DNA of 64,000 nt. Origin: Myxococcota bacterium (GTDB lineage Bacteria; Myxococcota_A; UBA9160; UBA4427). Below are positions 23,891 to 34,894 of the stretch, piece after piece; the stretch's first letter is position 1; every line of letters starts with the position of its first letter. Under the pieces are notes generated by a model that did not search any database, was not told the DNA's origin, and saw nothing but the letters and a program-made list of their open reading frames with translations. The DNA is taken from positions 1 to 64,000 of the forward strand of contig JAWKRT010000007.1 in NCBI GenBank assembly GCA_041389495.1, written 5' to 3'. The position numbers and the translations under genes were made by a program.

Positions 23891-24532
23891 GTGAAGCGCG
23901 GTTCACTCGTCGCGTTCGAGGGCATCGACGGCTGCGGGAAGTCGACGCAGTGCGAGCGGCTCGCTCGGGCGCTCGGCGCGCGCGGCGTCGACGTGGTGCA
24001 GACGCGCGAGCCCACGGACGGGCCGTTCGGTCGGCGCATCCGCTCGATGGCGCGCAGCGGCGCCCCGGTCGCGCGCGAGGAAGAGCTCGCCTGGTTCGTC
24101 GAGGATCGCCGCGCGCACGTGCGCGACGAGATCGAGCCCGCCCTCGCGCGCGGCGCCGTCGTGCTCTGCGACCGCTACTTCCACTCGACCGTCGCCTACC
24201 AGGGCGCGCGCGGCTTCGACCCGTGGCAGCTGCTCGCCGACAGCGAGCGCGAGTTCCCGTCGCCGGACCTCGTGCTCTACTTCGCGATCGACGTGCGCGC
24301 GGCGCTCGCGCGCGTGCGCGCGCGCGGCGGCCCGCCCGAGCCCGCCTTCGAGCGCGCCGACTTCCTCGAGCGCGTGGCCGCCATCTTCGAAGCCCTCGCG
24401 GCCGCGTGCCCCGCGTTCGCGCGCATCGACGCGACGGGCGACGAGGACGCCGTCGCCGCTCTCGCGCTGCGCGCCTTCGAGGAGCGCCTTCCCGGCGTCG
24501 CCGGGACGCCGCCCGCCGCGCGCCTCCCGTGA
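23891..24532 (+). CDS. tmk: Thymidylate kinase
   Basis: A 213-residue P-loop kinase converting dTMP to dTDP. The start GTG (VKRGSLVAFEGIDGCGKST) is fixed by the conserved N-terminus; the 38 residues upstream are Arg/Ala noise. The P-loop is GIDGCGKST, the dTMP-binding region TREPTDGPFGRRIR, and the DR(Y) motif is CDRYFHSTVAYQGARGFD. It sits downstream of the atpI-B-E genes, beyond the hairpin region. Confidence 0.93.
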   Translation: MKRGSLVAFEGIDGCGKSTQCERLARALGARGVDVVQTREPTDGPFGRRIRSMARSGAPVAREEELAWFVEDRRAHVRDEIEPALARGAVVLCDRYFHSTVAYQGARGFDPWQLLADSEREFPSPDLVLYFAIDVRAALARVRARGGPPEPAFERADFLERVAAIFEALAAACPAFARIDATGDEDAVAALALRAFEERLPGVAGTPPAARLP

Positions 24533-24550
24533 GCGCGCGCCGCGCGGCGC

Positions 24551-25414
24551 TCAGTCGTCGTCGCGCGGGCGGTCGGGCTCGATCGGGAGGACGACCGGCT
24601 GCGCGGCGAGCCGCCGCGCCACGAGGACGAAGCCGAGCCCCGCGCTCGCCGTGCACGCGAGCAGGAGCAGCGGCGGTGTGAAGCTCTGGTCGAGCTGGTT
24701 GAAGCCGGGGATCGGCAGCGCGTCGCCGAGCGAGATCGCCGCGACGCCGATCGCGTTCCATCCCATGTGGAGCAGGATCGGCGCGAGCAGCGAGCCGCTC
24801 GCGACGCGCACGACGCCGAGCAGCGCGCCCGAGCCCACCGACAGCAGCGCCCACGACAGCGGTGTCGTCCCGCCCGCGTTGATCGTGCCGATGCCGACGA
24901 TCGCCGTGAAGATCACGCCGGCGGCGCGGCCGAGGTAGGCGATCGCACCCTGCTGCACGACGCCGCGCAGCAGCCACTCGACGACGACCGGCTGGATCCC
25001 GACGAGGAAGAGCGCGCGCTGCACGACGGCGAGCGTCGTGTCGCTCTCCCGCGCGGCCTCGATGGCGTCGCGAACCGCCTGCGGATCGGCCGGCGGGATC
25101 AGGTGTGCGATCCAGTTGTCGACCTCGCTCGCGACGATCACGTACGGCAGCAGCAGCGCGAGCGCGGGAGCGAGGCGCGCGTCGAACCCGACGAGCCCGA
25201 GCCGCGGCGCCTGCGGCTCGGGAACGCGGCGCGCGGCGAGCGTCGCGACGAGCCCGAACGCGAGCGTCATCGCGATCCCGACCACGCCGATGTCGAAGCT
25301 CCGCTCGACGTGACTCGGGTCGAGCTGCAGCGTGAACAGGAAGAGGGCGAGCACCCACGCGATGCCGACCAGCGCGGCGCCCACGAGCGGGCTCGGGAAG
25401 TGCGGCCTCTGCAT
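24551..25414 (-). CDS. CPBP-family intramembrane protein, active site degenerate
   Basis: A 287-residue protein with about eight hydrophobic segments. The C-terminal half matches the CPBP (CAAX protease/bacteriocin-processing, Rce1-like) layout. Motif 1 (EExxxR) reads VEWLLR at 145-150, lacking the first Glu; motif 2 (FxxxH) reads FTAIV at 169-173, lacking the His; only motif 3 (HxxxN) is intact as HMGWN at 216-220. Those residues are needed for catalysis in Rce1, so this is probably a non-proteolytic relative. It lies downstream of uvrA on the same strand with a 12-nt gap. Confidence 0.7.
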   Translation of the reverse strand: MQRPHFPSPLVGAALVGIAWVLALFLFTLQLDPSHVERSFDIGVVGIAMTLAFGLVATLAARRVPEPQAPRLGLVGFDARLAPALALLLPYVIVASEVDNWIAHLIPPADPQAVRDAIEAARESDTTLAVVQRALFLVGIQPVVVEWLLRGVVQQGAIAYLGRAAGVIFTAIVGIGTINAGGTTPLSWALLSVGSGALLGVVRVASGSLLAPILLHMGWNAIGVAAISLGDALPIPGFNQLDQSFTPPLLLLACTASAGLGFVLVARRLAAQPVVLPIEPDRPRDDD

Positions 25415-25426
25415 CGAGACGGAGCC

Positions 25427-28423
<2,997 letters not shown>

Positions 28424-28430
28424 GCTCGCC

Positions 28431-29450
28431 TCAGCGGCGCCCGCCCTGCATCTGCAGGACGCGCGCCCCCTCCGCGTAGACGCCCTTGCGCTCGATGTAC
28501 GTCTCGGCGCGCACGCTCTCGATCCACTTCACGTACTCCTGCTCCGTCTTGCGCGACCCGATCTCCTGCTCGAGCTCGGGGCGCGCGTCCTCGAACGAGA
28601 CGGGCCGGAACGAGCGGCGCTCGACCACCTCGAGCAGGTTGCATCCGAAGGGCATCACGACGACGTCGCTGACGCCGCGGTCGCCGATGCCGCGCACGAC
28701 GGGCGCCATCCAGGCCGCGATCTCGCTCGTGTGGATCCAGCCCATGTCGCCGCCGCGCTCGCCGTTCACGTCCGAGATCTCGCGCGCGAGTGCAGGGAAC
28801 GAGATCTCGCCGCGCGCGATGCGCTCGCGCCCCTCGGCCGCGATCGCGCACGCCGTGTCCTGATCGCGCAGCGAATCCGTTCCCGATGCCACGAGGATGT
28901 GCCGCAGGTACACCTCCTCGCCGCCGCTCGGCTGGCTCGCGTGCCGCTCGGCGTAGAGCGCGCGGAGCTCGCCCTCGCCCACCTTGACGCGCGAGCGGAC
29001 CATTCCGTTGATCACCTTCGAGCGCTCGATCTCGCTGCGGAGCTTCTCGCGGTACTCGGCGACGGAGAGCCCGTGGCTCGTGACGCTGCGGACGAGCTGC
29101 GGAACGCTGATGCCGGCGTCGCGCGCGATGCTCGCGATGGCCTCGTCGACCTCCGGGTCGGTGGCGGAGAGCTCGAGGCGCTTCACCATCGTCGAGACGA
29201 GCCGCTGCTCGATCAGGCGCTCGAGCACTTCGCCGCGCATCACCTGGATGTCGGCGTCGGTCGCGCCCTGGTCGCGCATGCGCTTCTCGTAGGGCCGGAT
29301 CATCGCCTCGACCTCGGAGATCAGGACGATCTCGTCGCCCACCTGTGCGGCGATGCCGTCGACGAGCTCGCGCGCCGACGCGCGCGAGCCGGCGGCGAGC
29401 GGGGCGATGACGAGTGCGAGCAGGAGCGCTGCGCGCTTGGCGATGTGCAT
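28431..29450 (-). CDS. SurA-like periplasmic peptidyl-prolyl isomerase/chaperone
   Basis: A 339-residue protein with a signal peptide (LLLALVIAPLAAGSRASA, cleavage near residue 27), a SurA N-terminal chaperone domain starting ELVDGIAAQVGDEIVLISEV, and one parvulin (PpiC) domain with VYLRHILVASG and GERGGDMGWI. SurA has two parvulin domains; this has one, so it may be a single-domain SurA/PrsA relative. It likely escorts outer-membrane proteins in the periplasm. The ATG at 29450 is chosen because the signal peptide starts there. Confidence 0.88.
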   Translation of the reverse strand: MHIAKRAALLLALVIAPLAAGSRASARELVDGIAAQVGDEIVLISEVEAMIRPYEKRMRDQGATDADIQVMRGEVLERLIEQRLVSTMVKRLELSATDPEVDEAIASIARDAGISVPQLVRSVTSHGLSVAEYREKLRSEIERSKVINGMVRSRVKVGEGELRALYAERHASQPSGGEEVYLRHILVASGTDSLRDQDTACAIAAEGRERIARGEISFPALAREISDVNGERGGDMGWIHTSEIAAWMAPVVRGIGDRGVSDVVVMPFGCNLLEVVERRSFRPVSFEDARPELEQEIGSRKTEQEYVKWIESVRAETYIERKGVYAEGARVLQMQGGRR

Positions 29451-30136
29451 GGACCCCCCGATGCGGAAGCAGCCTCGGCGCGGCACCGGCCCTCGGCGCG
29501 ACGGGCGAGCGCGAACGCGCGCGCGGCGAAGGGCCCGGTCGACCCGTTCTGGACCCGGCCCCGGACCCGGACACCCGCGTGGGCGCGCGGACGACGACCG
29601 ACGCTCGTCGACCGGAAGCGGCGCAGGGCGCCGAGGACGGACGCGAGCGGCGGAGTCTAGCGACCCCGCACGGCCCGACTCGTTCCCGCGCCGTCGTCGC
29701 GCGCGGAAGCGCCGCGCATCGGGCGCCGCGCCTGCACCCGGTCGTCGGCGAGGCCCCGACCGCGCGGACTCCCTCCCACCTCGGCGCCGCTCGCTGGCGA
29801 TGACGCCGATCGATTCACGGAGCCCCGGGGCGATGACGCAAGGCGCGTCCTTCGCGACGCCTCGTCGAACTCCCACGGACCGGCGGGCCGCCGACCCGGA
29901 CGAGGGGGCGCCTGCGGCCCACTCGCGATGGTCGGGGTGCAGCGCGCGCCCGGCGAGCGGCGAGTGAGGAGTTCGCGGCCGCGGTCCCGCTCGCGCGCGG
30001 CGCGGCCCGCCAGCGCGAAGTCGCGAGCGGAAACGACGGGCGCATCGATCTCGCCGATTGATACCTCCGAGCACTCGACACGAGCAGATCGAGAATTCCC
30101 ATTCTCGATATCGATATCTGTGTCATCATCACGATC
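29451..30136. promoter_or_regulatory. 686-bp gap with a TetR-operator-like palindrome
   Basis: No gene is supported between the SurA-like start and the TetR start; open frames here have only Arg/Ala/Pro-rich shadow composition. The notable site is ATCGAGAAT (30088-30096) and ATTCTCGAT (30101-30109), perfect 9-bp arms with a 4-bp spacer, followed by ATATCGATATC. It sits in the most AT-rich patch of the region, 27 bp before the TetR start, as an autoregulatory operator would. Confidence 0.6.
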
Positions 30137-30697
30137 GTGAAGCAGCCTCGCGAGACGATTCGCGCGCGCGTGATCGAGGTCGCCCAGCGGCTCCTCGCGG
30201 AGCGCGGCATCGAGGGCGTGAACACGAACGAGGTCGCGCGCACCGCGGGCATCGGCGTCGGCACCTTCTACGGGCTCTTCCCCGACAAGCACGCGCTGGC
30301 CGACGCGGTCACGTTCTCGGCCTGGGAGCAGCTCGGATCCGCTCTTCTCGACGCACCTTCTGACGCGAGCTCCATGACGCGCGTCATCGTCGATTTCGCG
30401 GCCGCATCGCCCGAACGCTTCCGCGCCGCATTCGGGCGGCCGCCCTCGTCGAGGCCCGGCCGCCCGGCTCTCCAGCTCTCGACCCGTCCACTCGCGCGGC
30501 GGCTGGCGGCGAGCCGCGAGGCGGGTGAGCTCGACGCCGAGCTCGACGCCGAGATCGCCGCGCGCGCGTGGTGGGCCATGGCGAGTGGCACGCTGATCTG
30601 GTGGCTCGAGGATCCGCGCCGCGCGGATCGCGAGGCGCTCGCGAGGACGCTCGCCGCGCTGCACCCGCTGGCCGCCGGCGCGCGGAGGCCGGGGTGA
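30137..30697 (+). CDS. TetR-family transcriptional regulator
   Basis: A 186-residue protein with an N-terminal TetR helix-turn-helix: RARVIEVAQRLLAERGIEGV, then NTNEVARTAGIGVGTFYGLF and PDKHALADAV. The C-terminal ligand-binding part is alpha-helical and not assignable. The start is GTG just after a palindromic operator candidate. The next gene on the same strand, 113 nt downstream, is the ThuA/propeller protein, a possible target, but no operator was seen in front of it. Confidence 0.88.
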   Translation: MKQPRETIRARVIEVAQRLLAERGIEGVNTNEVARTAGIGVGTFYGLFPDKHALADAVTFSAWEQLGSALLDAPSDASSMTRVIVDFAAASPERFRAAFGRPPSSRPGRPALQLSTRPLARRLAASREAGELDAELDAEIAARAWWAMASGTLIWWLEDPRRADREALARTLAALHPLAAGARRPG

Positions 30698-30810
30698 CGC
30701 GTCGGGGCGGTCGGCGCGCGCCGCGGCGCGCTCCCGCCGGTGCAGGGAGCCGCGACGCGAGGTTCGACGCGCCTGACGCAGCTTCCGCGACGCGCGTCAT
30801 ACCGCCCGCC

Positions 30811-33800
30811 ATGACGCGCGTCGCGATCCAGCTCGCCTGCCTGGCCGCCTGCGTCATCCACCTCGTCGCCGCGGCCGCCGCGGCCGAAGCCGCGTCCTCG
30901 CTCGCCACGGAGCGCGTCGTCTTCATCGCGGGCGGGCGGAGCCACGGGTACGGCGAGCACGAGTACCGGGCCGGGGCGCGCCTGCTCGCCACCGCCGTCG
31001 AGGAGGCGGGGCTCGGGCTCGACGCGGAGGTCTACGAGGGCTGGCCCGAGGACCCGCACGCGCTCGAGGGCGCCGCGGCCGTCGTGCTCTCGATGGACGG
31101 GCGCGGCGCGCACCTCGCGCTCGACCACCTCGACGAGCTCGATGCGCTCGCGCGGCGCGGCGCGGGCATCCTGGCGCTTCACTGGGCCGTCCACGTGCCG
31201 CGCGGCGAGGCCGGCCGCGCCTTCGAGCGCTGGATCGGCGGCTACTACGAGACCGGCTACTCGACGAATCCGAAGTGGGACGCGGAGCTCGCGCTCGATC
31301 CCGCCCACCCGGTCGCGCGAGGCGTCCACGGCCCGGTCCGCATCCACGACGAGTGGTACTTCCGCATCCGGTTCCCCGAGCCGCCGCGAGGCGCGAGCGA
31401 GAGCGCCGGCCCGGGTCGCCTGCGCGCGATCGCGACGGCGGTGCCGACCGACGACGACCGCGCGCGCGTCAGCGCGTTCTGGCCGTGGGCGGCACCGCCC
31501 GACGGCGTCGCACGGGAGAGCGGACGGCGCGAGACGCTCGTCTGGTCGCTCGAGCGCCCGGACGGCGGCCGCGGCCTCGGGTTCACCGGCGGCCACTACC
31601 ACTGGAATCTCGGGAACGACGCGTTCCGCACGCTGCTGCTGAACGCGATCGTGTGGGTCGCGGGTCGCGACGTCCCGCGAGATGGCGTCGCGTCGCGAAC
31701 GCCGACCTTCGACGAGCTCCGCGCCGGGCAGGACGAGCGCGAGCCGTGGGGGTTCGACGCGGACGCGGTCCGCGAGCGCTTCGGCCTCGCGGTCGCCGCG
31801 CCGTCGCACGTGCCACTCGAGCGCTTCCACCTTCCCGACGACCTCGAGATCCGCGTCTTCGCCGAGAGCCCCCTGCTCTACAACCCGACCAACATCGACG
31901 TCGACGCGAGCGGCCGGGTCTGGGTGGCGGAGGGCTGGAACTACCGCGGCGCGCCCGGGGCGCGCGCGGCGGGCGACCGCATCGTCGTGCTCGAGGATCG
32001 CGACGGCGACGGCGCCGCCGACGCGTCGCACGTCTTCGTGCAGGATCCGTCGCTCGACGCGCCGCTCGGCATCGCGGTCGTCGGCAACCGGGTCCTCGTG
32101 TCCATGGCGCCCGCGCTCGTCGAGTACACGGACGTCGACGGCGACCTGCGGTTCGACCCGCGCGTCGACCGGCGGCGCGTGCTGCTCGACGGCTTCGCCG
32201 GCCACGACAGCGACCACGCGCTGCACGCGGTCGTCGTCGGCCCCGACGGCGCGTGGTACGGAAGCTTCGGCAACGACGGCGCGGACGTCGTCGACGGCGA
32301 CGGGCGCCGCTTCCGGTTCAAGGGCCGCGGCGACGCGCCGGACGCGCTCGCACCCGCGAGCGACGACGGGCGCGTCTACGTCGGCGGCGCGTCCTTCCGG
32401 TTCGACCCGTCGCCCGGGCGCGAGCAGCGCGCGCGCGCGTTCGAAGTCGTCGCACACAACCTCCGCAACTCCTACGAGCAGGCCTTCACGAGCGCGGGCG
32501 AGCTCTTCCAGAACGACAACGACGACGGCGACGCGTCGCGCACGACGTGGGTGATGGAGCACGCCAACGCGGGCTTCGCCTCGAACGACGGCACGCGCAC
32601 GTGGGTGCTCGACCGCCGTCCCGACGAGCCGGTGGCATCCGCGCACTGGCGCCAGCGCGACCCCGGCATCGCGCCGGCGGGCGACGTCTACGGCTCCGGC
32701 GCACCGACCGGGATCGTCGTCAACGAGGGCGACGGGCTCGGCCCTCGCTACCGCGGAGCCGTGATCTCCGCCGACGCCGCGCTCGAGACGCTGCTCGCCT
32801 ATCGACCCGTCGCGCGCGGCGCGGGCTTCGAGCTGGCGTCGACGCGCTTCGACCTCGTCACGACGAACCCGACGCGCGAGCTCGCGGGCACCGACGTCTC
32901 GCGCGGCGAGCGCGCGACGGGGCTCGCCGGCTACTTCGTGCGCAAGGCGATGGAGGCGCGTGGCCGCGGCGCGCAGGAGGCGTGGTTCGAGCCGATCTTC
33001 CGCGCGCTCGGCCTCGACCGACGCTATGTCGCTCCCGCCGGCGCCGACCCGGTGCGCTTCCGGCCGTCCGACGTCGCGATCGGGCCCGACGGTGCGCTCT
33101 ACGTCGCCGACTGGCTCGACGCGTACGTCGGCGGCAGCACGATGGCGGACGCGCAGCGGCTCGGCGCCGTCTACCGCATCGCGCGTCGCGGCGAGCCGCT
33201 CCCGCGCCCCGCGCCGCCGGACGTCGGCGCGATCGACGGCGCCGTGCGCGCGCTTCGCAGCCCGGCCGTGCACGTGCGCGCGCTGGGCTTCGACGCGCTC
33301 CGCCGGGAGGGCGCGCGCGCGGCGCCTGTGGTGCGCGCGCTGCTCGACGACCCCGACCCGTTCGTGCGCGCGCGCGCCGTGTGGCTGCTGCCGTCCGCGG
33401 GCCTCGCGGCGCGCGCACGCGCACTCGTGCACGAGGACGCTGCGCTCCGCGTCGCGGCGTACCGCGCGCTCCGGCGCGCCGGAGAAGCGACCACGGGCGA
33501 CGCGCTCGCGATGGCGCGCAGCGGCGACGCCGCCGCGCGACGCGAGGCCGCGCTCGCGATGCGCGCGCGCCCGTGGAGCGAGGCGCGCGAGGTGCTGCTC
33601 GAGCTGGTCGCGCGCCTCGACGCCGACGACCGCACCGAGCTCGAAGCCCTCGGCGCCGGTGCGGACGGGAAGGAGCGCGAGCTCTACGCGGCCGCCGCCG
33701 CGCGCGAGCCGGCCGATGCCACGGCGTGGAGCGCGGCCATGGCGGCGCTCGCCTGGCGCCTCCACCCGCCCGAAGCCGTGCCCGCGCTGCGCGTTCGCGC

Positions 33801-34428
33801 GCTCTCCCCCGCACTCGACGCGGCCGCCCGCGAGCGCGCGCTCGACGCCCTCGCGTTCACGCCCGCGCGGGAGGCCGCGCTCGCGCTCCGCGACGCGACC
33901 CGCATCGCCGACGCGGCGCTCGCGCGACGCGCCGCCTGGTGGCTCGATCGCAACGCCACGACGCACGGGCTCGCGTTCGGCGTCGGCCACGACCTCGAGC
34001 CGCAGTACGACCCGGCGCTCTACGTGGACTTCCGCGCGCTCGCGGACGCGGGAGAGGAGGAGCGCGCGCGTGCCGCGCGCGCACTCGGGAGCGCCGAGGA
34101 GCTCGCGGCCCGCCCCGCCGACGCCGCGCGCGGCGCGGACCTCTTCGCGCGCGGCGCAGCGCCCTGCCGCGCGTGCCACGCGGTGGGCGGCGAGGGCGGT
34201 GCGATCGGGCCCGACCTCGGCGAGGTCGGCGCGCGGCTCTCCCGCCGCGAGATCCTCGCGCGCATGCTCGCGCCCACGTCGGACCTGATGCCGAGCGCGG
34301 CCGCACTCGGCCTCGCGCCGCAGGACGCGGCCGACCTCGCGGCGTTCCTCGCGCGCGGGCCGCTGCGCGCCGACGACGCCTCGGCGGGAGACGACGCCAT
34401 CCGCTCGCAGGACGCCGGAGCTCGCTAG
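30811..34428 (+). CDS. Secreted ThuA - PVC-type propeller - HEAT - cytochrome c multidomain protein
   Basis: A 1205-residue protein. A signal peptide (LACLAACVIHLVAAAAAAEA) is followed by a ThuA-like domain (VFIAGGRSHGYGEHEY to about residue 290; GILALHWAVH, GGHYHWNLG), then a putative membrane-bound-dehydrogenase propeller as described in planctomycete/verrucomicrobial proteins (LYNPTNIDVDASGRVWVAEGWNYRG, DVAIGPDGALYVADWLD), HEAT-like helical repeats (about 850-1080) and a C-terminal c-type haem domain with CRACH at 1119-1123 and likely axial Met1160 or Met1152. Family members are linked to sugar or polyol oxidation; the substrate here is unknown. ATG 30811 is chosen for the signal peptide. 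Confidence 0.85.
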   Translation: MTRVAIQLACLAACVIHLVAAAAAAEAASSLATERVVFIAGGRSHGYGEHEYRAGARLLATAVEEAGLGLDAEVYEGWPEDPHALEGAAAVVLSMDGRGAHLALDHLDELDALARRGAGILALHWAVHVPRGEAGRAFERWIGGYYETGYSTNPKWDAELALDPAHPVARGVHGPVRIHDEWYFRIRFPEPPRGASESAGPGRLRAIATAVPTDDDRARVSAFWPWAAPPDGVARESGRRETLVWSLERPDGGRGLGFTGGHYHWNLGNDAFRTLLLNAIVWVAGRDVPRDGVASRTPTFDELRAGQDEREPWGFDADAVRERFGLAVAAPSHVPLERFHLPDDLEIRVFAESPLLYNPTNIDVDASGRVWVAEGWNYRGAPGARAAGDRIVVLEDRDGDGAADASHVFVQDPSLDAPLGIAVVGNRVLVSMAPALVEYTDVDGDLRFDPRVDRRRVLLDGFAGHDSDHALHAVVVGPDGAWYGSFGNDGADVVDGDGRRFRFKGRGDAPDALAPASDDGRVYVGGASFRFDPSPGREQRARAFEVVAHNLRNSYEQAFTSAGELFQNDNDDGDASRTTWVMEHANAGFASNDGTRTWVLDRRPDEPVASAHWRQRDPGIAPAGDVYGSGAPTGIVVNEGDGLGPRYRGAVISADAALETLLAYRPVARGAGFELASTRFDLVTTNPTRELAGTDVSRGERATGLAGYFVRKAMEARGRGAQEAWFEPIFRALGLDRRYVAPAGADPVRFRPSDVAIGPDGALYVADWLDAYVGGSTMADAQRLGAVYRIARRGEPLPRPAPPDVGAIDGAVRALRSPAVHVRALGFDALRREGARAAPVVRALLDDPDPFVRARAVWLLPSAGLAARARALVHEDAALRVAAYRALRRAGEATTGDALAMARSGDAAARREAALAMRARPWSEAREVLLELVARLDADDRTELEALGAGADGKERELYAAAAAREPADATAWSAAMAALAWRLHPPEAVPALRVRALSPALDAAARERALDALAFTPAREAALALRDATRIADAALARRAAWWLDRNATTHGLAFGVGHDLEPQYDPALYVDFRALADAGEEERARAARALGSAEELAARPADAARGADLFARGAAPCRACHAVGGEGGAIGPDLGEVGARLSRREILARMLAPTSDLMPSAAALGLAPQDAADLAAFLARGPLRADDASAGDDAIRSQDAGAR

Positions 34429-34434
34429 GCGACG

Positions 34435-34836
34435 CTAGTCGAGCACGATCTCCTTGAAGCGCTGCGAGTCGACGTGCTCCTCGATCTCGACGATCCGGCC
34501 GTCCGCGACGCGGTAGACCCAGACGTACTCGTTCGAGTAGTCGCGCCCGTTCGCGGCCTTGCAGGCGTTGTGCGTGCGCATCACGACGCGGTCGCCGTCG
34601 GCGACGATCCACTTCACGTCGACCTTCATGGTCGCGAGGTCGAAGAACTTCGCGCCCGCTCCGCCCATCGCGGCGAGCACGGCGTCGCGGCCCTTCGGCG
34701 CGCCGAGGCCGGCGGCGGCGGGCGGCGTCCACTGGACGTCGTCGGCGAGCAGCGCGGCCATCTTCGCGCCGTCGCCCTGCGCCTGCGCTCCGAGGTATTC
34801 GAAGACGATCTTGCGGGTCTCTTCCGTCGTGCTCAT
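34435..34836 (-). CDS. SnoaL-like / NTF2-fold protein
   Basis: A 133-residue protein. LLADDVQWTPP, GRDAVLAAMGGAG, VKWIVADGDRVVMRTHNACKA and EYVWVYRVADGRIVEIEEHV follow the SnoaL / ketosteroid isomerase-like pattern. Such proteins are small enzymes or binding proteins, and the reaction cannot be predicted. ATG is chosen because GAGGAG lies 5 nt upstream. It lies downstream of mfd on the same strand and converges with the propeller gene, the two stops being 6 nt apart. Confidence 0.75.
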   Translation of the reverse strand: MSTTEETRKIVFEYLGAQAQGDGAKMAALLADDVQWTPPAAAGLGAPKGRDAVLAAMGGAGAKFFDLATMKVDVKWIVADGDRVVMRTHNACKAANGRDYSNEYVWVYRVADGRIVEIEEHVDSQRFKEIVLD

Positions 34837-34894
34837 GCGCGCTCCTCGGCTCGTCGTGTCGCGGCCGTGAGGGCCGCGAGCGGGGCCGCGCACT

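Noticed and set aside
29451..30060. Possible small genes in the 686-bp gap before the TetR gene
   Set aside because: Frames have Pro/Arg/Ala shadow composition, no ribosome binding sites and no motifs.
30268..34179. 1303-codon antisense frame under the ThuA/propeller gene
   Set aside because: Low-complexity Arg/Ala/Val composition and no recognisable motif; it mirrors codon positions of the real gene.
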